64,000 nt of DNA from Euglena gracilis. Lineage: Eukaryota > Euglenida > Euglenophyceae > Euglenales. A program made the position numbers and the translations under genes. This document shows, one piece after another, positions 36,901-44,720 of this stretch. The DNA is taken from assembly GCA_039621445.1 (NCBI GenBank), contig CP154956.1:62636257-62700256 (forward strand), in the 5' to 3' direction. The first letter of the stretch is position 1; each line of letters starts with the position of its first letter. The notes under the pieces are model-generated. The model saw only the letters and a program-made list of their open reading frames with translations. It ran no database searches and had not been told where the DNA came from.

Positions 36901-39221
36901 TTTTTGCCTTGGAGGGTGCCCAGCTCAAATATCAAAGAAGCCTATTTGAACTTGCTGATCTTTGGAAATATTTCAGTGCCAAGTCCTGCCCAACCCTGGC
37001 TCGGGTCCAGTCAAAGACTGGTGGTGGCGTCGTCACACCCTGTTTGCAACCTGGAAGATTGGCCGTCCGAAAGGGGTTGGCCTCCATTGCCTCCTTCCTG
37101 GCCTCCCCCTGAGTGGTGCCAGAAAGCTCTGCCCAGGGGTGATATGAAGTGGGATGCAATGTTGTGTGCACATTTCCGTTTTTGGCCGACGATGCTCCCG
37201 AAAGCCAGTCAAAGATTGGGAATCTGGCTGAATTTGAAGCCCCCCCCCCCCCCGCCAGCACCTGCTGGGGTGCCTGGATTCCACTGGGGGGGGGGGGCGC
37301 AACATTAGAAATGACCTGGTCACTCGGCCCAGAAAGCGGCCGGAAAAGAGCCATTTTGGGGAAGGTTTTTTTTGATTTCTTCCGCCCCTCCCCCCAAAGA
37401 GCATTTCAGTCAAAGTCAGCCGGTCGAAATGGGTTGGTTGTTGAATGGAACGTCATCTGTGAGGCTTCGTAGTTGTCCACTGGGATGGTAGCGCTGGGGC
37501 TAGCCAGTGTCTTTCCTGAATCCCAGGAAAGCTGCGACGTCCTGAAGTGGCCATCCCACGACAGGACGGTCCACAAGGGACAGGTTTTTCCCTTGAAGAC
37601 CGCCCGTCAAGGACCGCTCTTGGGCCGAAGGGATGGCCCACGGCCAGTCTGGGAGTCGAACGCAGTCAAAAATGAAACAGTTGAAAACGCATTTCTTTGT
37701 CGTTTTGGGTGGATGGAATATGGTGTCAGGATGCCAGTAATCACTCCCCCCCCCCCAAATGACCAATTTTCGCCAAAATAAATGGTCATTTTTGGACCAT
37801 TTTCCTGTCTTTTATTGAATGTGATGGGACGGGATTTTTTTTGCTTAAAGACGGCCCTGCCCCACTGAGTTGGCACCTGCCTTACACGCATTCTGTCCCG
37901 GGCGGGTGAGTTTCTTCCCTGGAGGAAGAAGAATTTATCTGTGGATACTGGTTCCCTTGTGGGCATTGTCTCCGCAAAGTTGTCTGGGGGTTGGCTGTCG
38001 TCAGTCCAACAGGTTGTCTATTGTCCAAGAGGTCGACCGTCACCAGTATTCCCATGGCATCATCATCCTCTGCCACCCTGGAGGGTGCAGACTTGGGGTG
38101 GCAGAGAGCCCTGTGCTCAAGAAGGTGGGGATTGTCCTCACAGGAGCACCGGGCGTACGAGGAGGCGTTCTTTGCCCTCAGTGGCGGCGAAGGAGGCGCT
38201 GTCTCTCTGCCCATGGTCCTGAGCGACTGGCAGCCGGCCTACGTGCCTGCCCACCCGAAGCTGTATGCCGGGGGTGGGGTCTTGCTTTTTTTTTTCGGTA
38301 TCGGATTTCTTTGTGAGGGGAAATAGCCCACGCATCCCTGCTACCGCCCAAGCATTACCGCACAAAGGTGCCTGCCCTCTCCCTCCCCATGGGCGGGGGG
38401 GGGGGGGTCGTTTTTGGTCTCGGTGGGCCGACCAGGCTACTTCCTCAAAAGGGCAAATTTCAGGGCCTTGGCATTTTCGGAACAAGCGGAACATTTTTGC
38501 ATTTCCAACCGCAAAGCCAGGGGGAGGGGTGCTTGCCCTTCTGTGTGATTCTGATTCTGTGTGACTCTTTGTGCTTGGGAGATACTTTTTCAAACGATCA
38601 AAGATTGCAGGTCCAAAGACCTGCTGATGGTGGAAACTCATTTTCCATTTTGCAATTAATTTGGAATTATTTACAATTGCAGTTAAAATATTTATCTGAC
38701 GTGCTTTCATAGCCTTATTCTGATTTTTTTTATATCACAAATCCTCTTTGAGGGACTGTAAATGTTAAATGTTAAATGTCAAAGAATTGCCTCTGAATGA
38801 GTGACCCCTATGGGATATATAATTCTAATGCAAAGTTGGAAGCGATGGTCTTGTTTTTTTTTGCTGTCATCCTCAGAGACAGGGCCGTCATCTTGCGCTC
38901 CTCTTCTCTTCTTTTGCAGGTCGCAGCCCCTGTACCAAAGGACAGTGATGAACGTCCAGGAGCGTGTGCGCGCTCGCACAAATTGTCTGAAGGCATCGCT
39001 GGCGGGCCGCATTGGTGTGCTCATGCAAGTGTGGCATGGACGGATGATTGCACAACCATCTGCATCAAGAACTGCTTCCCTGAAACTTCGTGTTGTCGCC
39101 ACTCAAATTGGCTATTTCATTGCAGTGCAGAGAGTCCTGCATGAGGTTTGAGCCATTGGCCCCCAGAAACAGCAGCAGCAACAACAACAACAGCAGCAGC
39201 AGCAACAACAACAACAACAGC

Positions 39222-39297
<76 letters not shown>

Positions 39298-42200
39298 TTA
39301 ATGACACTAAAATATAAAATAAATCATGCATATAATAATCAATTTTTCATTGTCCCTGTTTTTCAAGATTGCATTTTCGATGCTCAGGGCTGACCCATTT
39401 CTTCTGGCAAGGTAAAACATCTGCTGTCCGTTAGTGTTACACATTCTGTCTGTCCCAATTTTGGATGACTAATTTTCAATTTTTTTGTCTTATGTTTGGG
39501 TGAAATTTACATTATGCTCTCTTTCGAGCCAATTGGGCAACCTTTCTCGGTTGTCAGGCCAATTGAGGTACCACCCTCCGCTTCAGACAAATTGAGTAAC
39601 CGCTTCATTTGCTGGATCATTAAATTCACCAGACTTGCCTGGCTTCACCAGGCTCGCTTTCTTGCTGTTCTTTAGGCTGTTTCTTGCGTGTAACTTTTTT
39701 GATATTTTTTTAATTTTCCCCAGTCATTTTTGAATTGTCCTGGTTCTGATTCCTTCGAATATATTCGCCGCCCCTCAGAAACGGTGACGTTCCATCAGCT
39801 GGTCACACTGATGTACCCCGACCTCCTTCCCCAAGAGGTGGAGCAGCGCCTCTCACAGGTGCTTGATCAAGCATTTGCCTGTGTAATAAAATTCTGCAGA
39901 TTGAACATCGCTCAACTCCAGCATTTGTATCCCGAACCAGATCAACTTACAAGTAGAACAGCATTGCACTGTAAGTAGAATAGCACGGCCAGCAGCCTGG
40001 TCGAAATGGGGCATTCCAGGTAACCCCCCCCCAAATACCCCCCCAGTGTGTTGTTTGGGCACCCAAGCTGGGGCCCCAGAGGGTGTAATTTGGGGGGGGG
40101 GTTATTTTTACATGGAAAACCACAGGAAACCGGGGGGGGGGTGCTATTTGAGGGGTTTACCATCCCATAGAGACCACGGCATTTGTGGGCTCAATCTGGT
40201 ATGGAACAAGATGAGGTTCAAGGTGATTTCAGCTCTGTGCAAAGTAATGATGTCCATGTCCATATGCATGGCAGATGTCCATATGATGCCAGCTGCATGT
40301 GTTCTTTTGTTTTTGCGTTTGTGGAACCCGGACTTCGACTTTGTCCGCCACATTGTTCCACACAACGAGATCAGGAAGCACAATGTCGCTGAGCACCCGC
40401 TCTGTGCGCACAGGGGCACGGGTGCGAGTGAGAACGGCATTGTCCCCCAGCCTAGACGGTGGCAAGCGATGCAGTGGCGCCCCCTGCCCACACTGTCTGC
40501 TGGTCCTCCACAGCTGGAGGAGGAGGCCTACTCGCCCTGTGAGCCCCGCCTGCCCGACCTGGTGGGGGTGTACAACCGCCACGATCCGGAGGGTGTTGGC
40601 TGCGTGACCCTGGGTGACCTGGAGCAAGGTGCCCCCGCTGCTCGGTTCCAAGCCACCAGTGTTTGTGTTCACTTTTTTTTGCCTGTGTGCTGCGGATGTG
40701 GTGGATTGTATGTGTACAGGATTTGCATGGATTTCGCTGCCCCCTCTTGTTCTTTATTTCCTCCCACAGCTGTCGCATATGGTGAAATCCGTTTAAGACA
40801 TTGGAAATGGGGCTCATTTCGGACCCACTGCAAGCAAGCACCTCTGATGATGCTGGGCGATGCTGGGCGATGCAGGGCGATGCTGGGCGATGCTGGGCGA
40901 TGCTGGAATTTTGGAGACCAGAGGTGGGGTTCCGATGCTGGGCGATGCTGGGCGATGCTGGGCGATGCTGGCATTTTTTTTGTACATTTTGAAGAATTAA
41001 ACCCATTTCTGGGATAATTTCCCCACAATTCTCCAGCCTTACACCCATTTTGGCCATTATGGATCAATTTTTGCTAATTTGGAGGTTATTTGTCACTGAG
41101 TTGGCAAATATTAGGCTAATTTGGGTCAATATGAGCATTTTATGGCATTGTGGGCCATTTTGTGCCTTTGTGGTGATTTTGGGTCATTTTTCACAATCTT
41201 TTGGCGTTTTTGGGCATTTTTTTGGTCATTTGAAGCATTTTGGGTCATTTTGGTTGCTTTTTGGGGGCTTTTTGGGGTCAATTTTGGGTTTTTGTGGTCA
41301 TTTTTGGGCTTTTGTGGTTATTTTTGGCTAGGTTGGGTGCCATTGGATGAATACTGGACAGACTCTGGACAAGATGCAGATGCTGGACAAGATGCAGGCG
41401 TTGGACAAGATGTACATACCAGACAAGATGCCGATGCTGGACAAGATGAAGTGGATGCAGGTACTGGACAACATGCAGATGGTGGACAAGATACAGATAC
41501 TGATAAGATGCCGATGCTGGACAAGGTGCCGATGCTGTACAACGTGCAGATGCTGGACAAGATGCAAATGCTAGACAACATGCAGATGCTGGACAAGATG
41601 CAGATGCTGGACAAGAAGCAGATACTGGACAAGATGAAGTGGATGCAGACACCGGAAAACGTTGCAGATACTGAGAAGGTGCCGATGCTGGACAAGATGT
41701 AGATGGTGGACAAGATGCAGATGGTGGACAACATGCCGATGCTGGACAAGGTGAAGATGCTGGACAAGAAGCAGATATTGGACAGGATGAAGTGGATGCA
41801 GACACCGGACAACGTTGCAGATACTGAGAAGATGCCGATGCTGGACAAGATGTAGATGGTGGACAACATGCCGATGCTGGACAAGGTGAAGATGCTGGAC
41901 AAGATGCAGATGGTGGACAAGGTGCAGATGCTGGACAACGCCATTTTGCTGTCCTTCCTTGGTTGTTGTTGGTATAACCTCTGAACATTTACACTCGCTG
42001 CAGATCCAGCCTGGTCTAGGCGGGGTGTTTGGTCGACACCCCGTTGCAATTGCAGGGGTGCCACCCTCCATCCTCCAGCACAACAACTGTTTTGGTTTCT
42101 GTTTGTCTGACCGGCAAGAGGCTTGCAACTTGCACTCGATGTTGCCATCTCGTAGGCCTGCACACCACATCTTGTGCTGCCAAAAAGCAGCAAAAGTGGT

Positions 42201-43436
42201 CAAAAAGTGGTCAAAAAGCAGGCAAAAGTGGGCAAAAGTGGTCAGAAAGCAGCAAAAGTGGTCAAAAAGCAGGCAAAAGTGGGCAAAGGTGGTCAAATAG
42301 CAACAAAGTGGGCAAAGTGTCAAAAGCAGCAAAAGTGGTCAAAAAGCAGGCAAAAGTGGGCAAAGGTGGTCAAATAGCAACAAAGTGGTCAAAAAGCAGC
42401 AAAAGTGATCAAAAAGCAGCAACAATGGCCAAAAGTGGGCAAAAAAGTAGCAAACGTGGGCAAAAGTGGTCAAAAAGCAGCAAAAGTTGTCAAAAGTGGT
42501 CAAAAAGCAGGCAAAAGTGGTCAAAAGTGGTCAAAAAGCAGTAAAAGTGATCAAAAAGCCGCAAAGGTGGTTGGAAATGGGCAAAAGTGGGCAAAAAGCA
42601 GTAAAAGTGGTCAAGAAGCAGTCAAAATTGGTCAAAAGGCAGCAAATGTGGGCAAAAGTGTTCAAAAAGCAGTCACAGTGGTCAAAAAGCAACCAAAGAT
42701 AGCCAAAAGTAGCCAAAAGTGGGCGAGAGCGGCAAAAGCAGCAGGCATAAAAGGTACACCTTCAAGGGCTCCAAAGGCGATGCTGGGCGATGCTGGGCGA
42801 TGCTGAGCGATGCTGGGCGATGCTGGGTGATGCTGGGCGATGCTGGGCCTAGGGGCATGGATGACCAGAGGTGCTTGACTGCAAGGTCCCTGTCTTGTGG
42901 GGAGTATTGGATACTCACCCCCCCGAGGTGAAAAGTTCCCACGCAATTTCCTGTTTGTATTGATTTGAATATCAAAAATCACACAAGTCTGTTCAAACCA
43001 TTCAATTAAAAATCGGAGAAAATAATTTCCCCTGTTTTGTAAAGCTTGTGGGACAGGGTCACAAATAATTACTGGTGGTCGGGCTGAACCATCAGGTGCT
43101 GGGGGAACGTTATTTACTCTGACTCCCCCCCTCCGAGGTCCCGGGGTGACACGTTTTCTATGAGGGCATTTGTGGCAATGACACGTTTTCCATTAAGGCA
43201 TCTGTGGTCAGGCACGTTTTCCATTAACACACCGTTTTTTGGGGTCCGAACTTGACAATTTTGCGTTTTTGACCCCACCATGCCCCCTGCGCCTGCCTCC
43301 GATGCCCTTCCCGCCCACAGCCCTGGCTGGAGTGCCCTGGGGCCCCGCCCTGGGGCAGGTCTGCCTCGCGCTCGGCTTCGACGCCCGCACCGCCGTCTGG
43401 TTCGATGAGCTGGAGGCGCTGCTGACCCGGCTGTGA
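12909..43436 (+). CDS. Gene B: LRR plus EF-hand-like protein (about 295 residues over 30.5 kb)
   Basis: Nine exons: 12909-12977, 13667-13825, 35914-36039, 36226-36297, 38144-38265, 38935-38963, 39779-39858, 40514-40628 and 43321-43436. They sum to 888 nt with stop TGA. The start ([15 protein letters not shown]) matches the N-terminal 'YxxxCxxxxxKPNS' lead-in seen in many LRR proteins. It is followed by ribonuclease-inhibitor-type LRRs ([43 protein letters not shown]). Degenerate EF-hand units follow: [26 protein letters not shown], and a recognisable loop [12 protein letters not shown] with acceptable residues at positions 1, 3, 6, 8 and 12. The C-terminus is [11 protein letters not shown]. 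Two junctions (36039/36226 and 38265/38935) need nonconventional splicing. The ATG directly follows a CAG acceptor and could be a trans-splice site or an internal exon border. LRR-EF proteins are common in flagellated protists, but the role here is unknown. Confidence 0.68.
14380..14990. repeat. Tandem block: AAATAACACC and 'AAATGTCCGG' repeats
   Basis: The word AAATGAAGCAAAA..CAAAGGAAATGTCCGG, followed by CCTTGGAACGCCCCATCT, occurs at 14392 and 14831 here and again near 32058 and 32250. At 14455-14690, CCCAAATAACACCCCCC units alternate with poly-C. The inverted equivalent (GGGGTTATTTTTACATGGAAA) lies at about 40095-40145. Confidence 0.65.
15115..15460. repeat. Minisatellite CATCATGACCCATGATGGC (about 20 bp units)
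   Basis: About 17 imperfect copies of a 19-21 bp unit (GGCCATCATGACCCATGAT) are arranged head to tail. The reverse-complement array lies at 16537-16750, so the two form a large inverted pair around 15461-16536. Confidence 0.9.
15466..15536. repeat. GCCGACCGCA short tandem repeat, copy 1
   Basis: AAGCACCTATGCCGACGGCA is followed by about five GCCGACCGCA units. A matching cluster is at 16465-16530. There the AAGCACCTATG part is inverted (CATAGGTGCTT), whereas the GCCGACCGCA units keep the same orientation. Confidence 0.75.
15600..16435. repeat. GGCCAAAA / TTTTGGCC word field
   Basis: Words of the type TTTTGGCCACTTTTGGCC change at about 16010 to the complementary type GGCCAAAAATGG, so the stretch is roughly an inverted repeat centred near 16000. 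Lys/Gln- or Phe/Trp-rich frames across it are artefacts. Confidence 0.65.
16465..16530. repeat. GCCGACCGCA short tandem repeat, copy 2
   Basis: Four GCCGACCGCA units are followed by CATAGGTGCTTGCCCAGGAT, the inverse of the junction at 15454-15475. This marks the inner right border of the inverted minisatellite pair. Confidence 0.75.
16537..16752. repeat. Inverted partner minisatellite GGCCATCCTGGGTCATGAT
   Basis: About eleven 19-20 bp units are the reverse complement of those at 15115-15460. The arms could form a long hairpin around a loop of about 1.1 kb. Confidence 0.9.
17025..17185. repeat. GGTTCGATATAAGGAGGG / GGTCCGGACC repeat, copy 1
   Basis: CAGGGTTCGATATAAGGAGG, then GGTTTAGGTGGGGGG, CTCCTGGCCCGCAGG and GGGGTCCGGACCACCCCC. 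An inverted copy of this order is present at 31845-31955. Related pieces with GGTCCGGACCAACCC are at about 7127 and 31630. Confidence 0.65.
20655..21965. repeat. 47-50 bp minisatellite, more than 20 copies
   Basis: The unit contains CATCATCCCGGCCTCTGCC, a C run, CAGCGGGCACGCCCTCATCC and CCCATCA. Copies differ mainly in C-run length and a few insertions (GCGGCCAC, CACCATCC). Because of the unit length and C-run variation, all three frames stay open, giving three overlapping Pro-rich frames of 650-736 codons. These are judged non-coding. Confidence 0.92.
22195..22510. repeat. CGTACGAAGTTCACCG repeat cluster
   Basis: Four copies of (T)CGTACGAAGTTCACCG or close variants occur at about 22203, 22358, 22439 and 22494, 55-155 bp apart. 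Each is followed by a C-rich spacer (CCGACGACTAAGCCCCC, CAGACGACCCCC). A related TGAAGTTCACCGC closes the LINE near 27220. Function unknown. Confidence 0.6.
24840..27230 (+). mobile_element. Non-LTR retrotransposon remnant (5'-truncated LINE)
   Basis: The insertion is visible because the surrounding tandem repeat resumes at about 27230. It encodes the 3' part of a LINE polyprotein in three shifted frames. The first, about 24860-25390, has RNase H-like [13 protein letters not shown] and then [13 protein letters not shown]. The second, about 25340-25790, has a CX2CX8HX4C knuckle, [18 protein letters not shown], typical of the region after reverse transcriptase/RNase H. The third is an extended frame of unknown nature at 25861-27153. 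No reverse transcriptase domain is present. The frame changes indicate decay. Confidence 0.75.
25861..27153 (+). pseudogene. Downstream open frame of the LINE insertion (430 codons)
   Basis: It begins inside the LINE insertion and shares its borders, so it is treated as element sequence. Visible features are an Ala/Leu/Pro-rich N-terminal half ([35 protein letters not shown]), a CPQC..H motif ([15 protein letters not shown]) and a long basic Pro/Ala-rich tail. No catalytic motif is recognised. It could be the C-terminal extension of the polyprotein in a shifted frame or a separate element gene. Confidence 0.45.
29480..31080. repeat. Degenerate 45-60 bp repeat 'ACCCACCGAACTTCCGGATAACCCC'
   Basis: About 1.6 kb of loosely repeated words: CCGAACTTCC, GGATAACCCCAACC, CACCC(T)GTGGTGT and CAACCC. 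Units are diverged and variable in length. It continues the C-rich strand bias. No exon is supported. Confidence 0.7.
31605..31960. repeat. GGTCCGGACC / GGCGCTTCGCGCC repeat block
   Basis: GGGGTCCGGACCAACCC at about 31627 and the inverted GGGTCCGGACCACCCCC with CCTTATATCGAACCCTGG at 31900-31950 bracket two UUCG-looped palindromes, CCGGCGCTTCGCGCCG near 31693 and CCCGGCGCTTCGCGCCGGGC near 31798. It is related to repeats at 7040-7230 and 17025-17185. Confidence 0.65.
32040..32800. repeat. Tandem 'AAATGTCCGG' and 'GTCGAAAAA' repeat block
   Basis: Two copies of AAATGAA(G/A)CAAAA.. AAATGTCCGGAGA at 32055 and 32245 are followed by two tandem units of about 150-170 bp. These share AAAAAGTCG.AAAA, GAAACGATGTTTTT.GGCCTC, GGAAAA.C.GTTTT.GAGCC and AAAATGAGC. 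The same unit order is seen at 14820-15110. Confidence 0.7.
32990..33100. repeat. 'ACTGACCGACCCCC..GGGGGTCGG' repeat, copy 1
   Basis: GCACTGACCGACC-C run-GGGTGACTGGTTTTTTCAGAGTGACTGACTGG and a closing G run with GTCGG. Closely similar copies are at 35515-35650 and 54250-54430. The ends GACCGACCCCC / GGGGGTCGG are complementary. Confidence 0.65.
33105..33342. repeat. Palindromic CCGCGG array (GTGGAACCGCGG units)
   Basis: Repeated palindromes with arms GGTGG(A/G)ACCGCGG and CCGCGGT(T/C)CCACC and GGCCGGCCGCGG cores are separated by short spacers (AGGAGCATTTTGTAACGTGT). It is the same design as the arrays at 2664 and 3170 but with different outer arms. Confidence 0.75.
33643..34968 (+). repeat. 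Interstitial TTAGGG array (1.3 kb)
   Basis: About 220 hexamers, mostly TTAGGG read on the + strand, with scattered variants TTACGG, TCAGGG, TTTGGG, TTAGGA and GGTAAC. TTAGGG is the telomere repeat of many eukaryotes including Euglenozoa. The array lies inside the giant intron of gene B, so it is interstitial if that gene model is right. The long (RV)n and (NP)n/(TL)n frames on the two strands are artefacts. Confidence 0.97.
35095..35398. repeat. Palindromic CCGCGG array, right flank of TTAGGG array
   Basis: (GCTGACCGCG) units, then GTGGAACCGCGG-type palindromes with GGCCGACCGCGG and GGCCGGCCGCGG cores. Similar arrays lie on both sides of the TTAGGG block (33105-33342 and here), about 300 bp and 130 bp from its edges. 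Confidence 0.75.
35515..35655. repeat. 'GACCGACCCCC' repeat, copy 2
   Basis: GTGGCCGACC-C run-GGGGTAGTGACTGGCTGG, then GAGTGACTGATTGG and GGGGTCGGTAAACAATTGTATGG. The last word is shared with the copy at 54250-54440. Confidence 0.6.
36040..36225 (+). other. Nonconventional intron, gene B (186 bp)
   Basis: The border word GCCTC occurs at 36035-36039 and 36221-36225. Removing one copy plus the interior joins CAC CTC CGC CTC to CCC CTG CCG, giving [13 protein letters not shown] in frame. There is no GT donor. Inside, GCCGCCGCTT near the 5' end pairs with AAGCGGCCGG near the 3' end. If unspliced, a TGA follows shortly (36061). Confidence 0.72.
36298..38143 (+). other. Gene B intron (1.85 kb, conventional) with MITE copy
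   Basis: GAG|GTCTCC to CTCACAG|GAG, phase 0, joining NISRE to EHRAYEEAF. It carries the diverged MITE at 37562-37859. The rest shows no supported exon. Confidence 0.55.
37562..37859. mobile_element. hAT-type MITE, diverged copy (about 298 bp)
   Basis: The start CAGGACGGTCCACAAGGGAC, the middle (GGGTGGATGGAATATGGTG..TGCCAGTAATCA) and the end GCTTAAAGACGGCCCTG match copy 1 with many substitutions. The flanking octamers TCCCACGA and CCCCACTG agree at only five positions, consistent with an old insertion. Confidence 0.7.
38266..38934 (+). other. Nonconventional intron, gene B (669 bp)
   Basis: The border word CTGTA is at 38261-38265 and 38930-38934. Joining gives CCG AAG CTG TAC CAA AGG ([13 protein letters not shown]) in frame. 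The GT-AG alternative (GGG|GTCTTG .. TTGCAG|GTCGCA) also keeps phase but yields a less plausible protein ([11 protein letters not shown]). GGGGT near the 5' end faces AGCCCC near the 3' end. Confidence 0.55.
39166..39297. repeat. CAA/CAG microsatellite
   Basis: About 130 bp of CAACAA with CAGCAG at the start, in an intron of gene B. The poly-Asn, poly-Thr and poly-Leu frames are artefacts. Confidence 0.95.
40022..40160. repeat. Inverted 'AAATAACACCCCC' block
   Basis: Poly-C and poly-G runs with GTGTTGTTTGGGCACCCAAG, CTGGGGCCCCAGAGGG and GGGGTTATTTTTACATGGAA form an inverted version of the block at 14560-14660. It lies in the intron between the EF-hand exons of gene B. Confidence 0.6.
40848..40975. 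repeat. GATGCTGGGC decamer repeat, copy 1
   Basis: Two clusters of GATGCTGGGC (40848-40912 and 40934-40975) are separated by a short unique piece. The same decamer cluster occurs at 42776-42848. Confidence 0.85.
41345..41945. repeat. 15 bp minisatellite GATGCTGGACAAGAT
   Basis: About 38 units of GATGCTGGACAAGAT(GCA) run over 600 bp, with some longer composite units (GAAGTGGATGCAG). The 15 bp period keeps several frames open on both strands, for example MLDKMQ on + and SSICILS on -. These frames are attributed to the repeat. Confidence 0.9.
42175..42735. repeat. AAAAGTGGTCAAAAAGCAG minisatellite
   Basis: Units of 14-21 bp (GCAAAAGTGGTCAAAAAGCA and variants) fill about 560 bp. The Lys/Gln/Ser-rich frames are artefacts. 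Confidence 0.9.
42776..42848. repeat. GATGCTGGGC decamer repeat, copy 2
   Basis: Seven units of (GC)GATGCTGGGC, nearly identical to the clusters at 40848-40975. Confidence 0.85.
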
Positions 43437-44332
43437 CCCATCGCGCCGCCCACTTCCGCACTTCCCTGTCCATCTGTCTGTGTGTTGTCCTCCCCTCCTC
43501 GCGTTGCAGTTTTGTCCACGCCTCCACTCTCCCCCACTCCAGCCCACTGAAGGGCGACCGGGAGTTGCGTGTTTCATGTTTTTACTCCGTTCTGTTTGTT
43601 TGTGTCTGTTGATTTCCATGTTGTTGGGCATTCTCTTTCTGCACATTTCATGTGTGTGGGTCGCCCCCCAATTTGGGTTCTGATGAAAGTCCCCTCTGAA
43701 GACTTCCATTAGGGGTTTATATGTTCTCCTTTTTGACCAACCCTCTTTTAAGGCTGCCATTTTCCCCCAAGACCCATAATTCTTCCAACGTCGCTTCCTT
43801 CCATCCCCCACCAATTTGGTCCAATTTGGTTCAATTTCATGGTCATCTTGAGGAATTTTCATCTGAAAAATTATGCTGATCCGAATGATCAAAGAAAGGC
43901 ACAATTACTGTTCCGTGTGCTATCAAGTGGCAGAAAATGGCCCCAGACGACCCCATAATGGTTGAATATACCAAAAAAATTGCCAAAAATAGGCATTGGC
44001 CATTCGAAATTGAGGGTTTCTCAAAAATTAGCCTGCCAAAATTTAGGATTTTGCAAACCATTAGAATGTGCCACTAATGAGGAACGAACCCACAAAACAG
44101 ACATTGGCCACTCAAAATAAAGAATTTGTGCAACTCAAACTTTGGAACTGGCACGCCAAATTAGCATTTACCACCCCAAATTAGGCATTTGCTTCCATGG
44201 CTTGCTTGACACATGAACTGGTATGTTTAGGCCCGGGATCATGTGGCATCATTTCCCGACCTTCCAAATCCTTCTGGACACCATTCCTGTGCCCCCCCCC
44301 CCTCCCCTTCTGTCTGCCTCAGTGCCTCGCAT
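43437..44332. other. Intergenic region B-C
   Basis: No coding exon is recognised. The segment just upstream of gene C (about 44280-44321) is pyrimidine-rich and ends TCTGCCTCAG at 44321, a possible trans-splice acceptor 11 bp before the ATG. Confidence 0.4.
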
Positions 44333-44687
44333 ATGGCGCCGGACTGGGGCCGGGGGGACACGTCCCCGGCTTCCCCCACCCGGTCCCTCGTTGTCCTCGG
44401 TTCCCTCCTGCTGGGCCTGACGCTGCTCGCTGTGGTGGGGCCGCCGACCCCTGAGCCCAGGCCCTGGTGGTTGTAACCTCATGAGGATTTCTTTGGATGA
44501 CCTGGCTCCCCTTGGGGTGCCTTTTTTCATCTTTTCTGAGACCTTTTTCTTATCAAGCATTTTCATCTTTTTTGTGATCTTGCAAGTTTCTAAATATCAA
44601 ATGTTCTTCAAAGTTCCTCAGCATGCGAAGACATGTATTTCTGCTTCTGATACGTGTGCATGTGTGAGTGCGTGAGTGCGTGCGTAC

Positions 44688-44720
<33 letters not shown>

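Larger units (their letters stand above)
40629..43320 (+). other. Last intron of gene B (2.7 kb)
   Basis: CAAG|GTGCCC to CCACAG|CCCTGG in phase 1 joins GDLEQ to ALAGVPWG. The intron consists largely of the four minisatellites listed next, with no recognised exon. Confidence 0.6.

Noticed and set aside
36909-36960. SLFELADLW-like peptide, recalling the motif in gene A
   Set aside because: No phase-compatible splice sites or neighbouring motifs; it lies in an intron of gene B and is taken as coincidence.
41318-42332. Long frames (MLDKMQ, SSICILS types) on both strands
   Set aside because: The 15 bp minisatellite period keeps frames open on both strands; no conserved domain.
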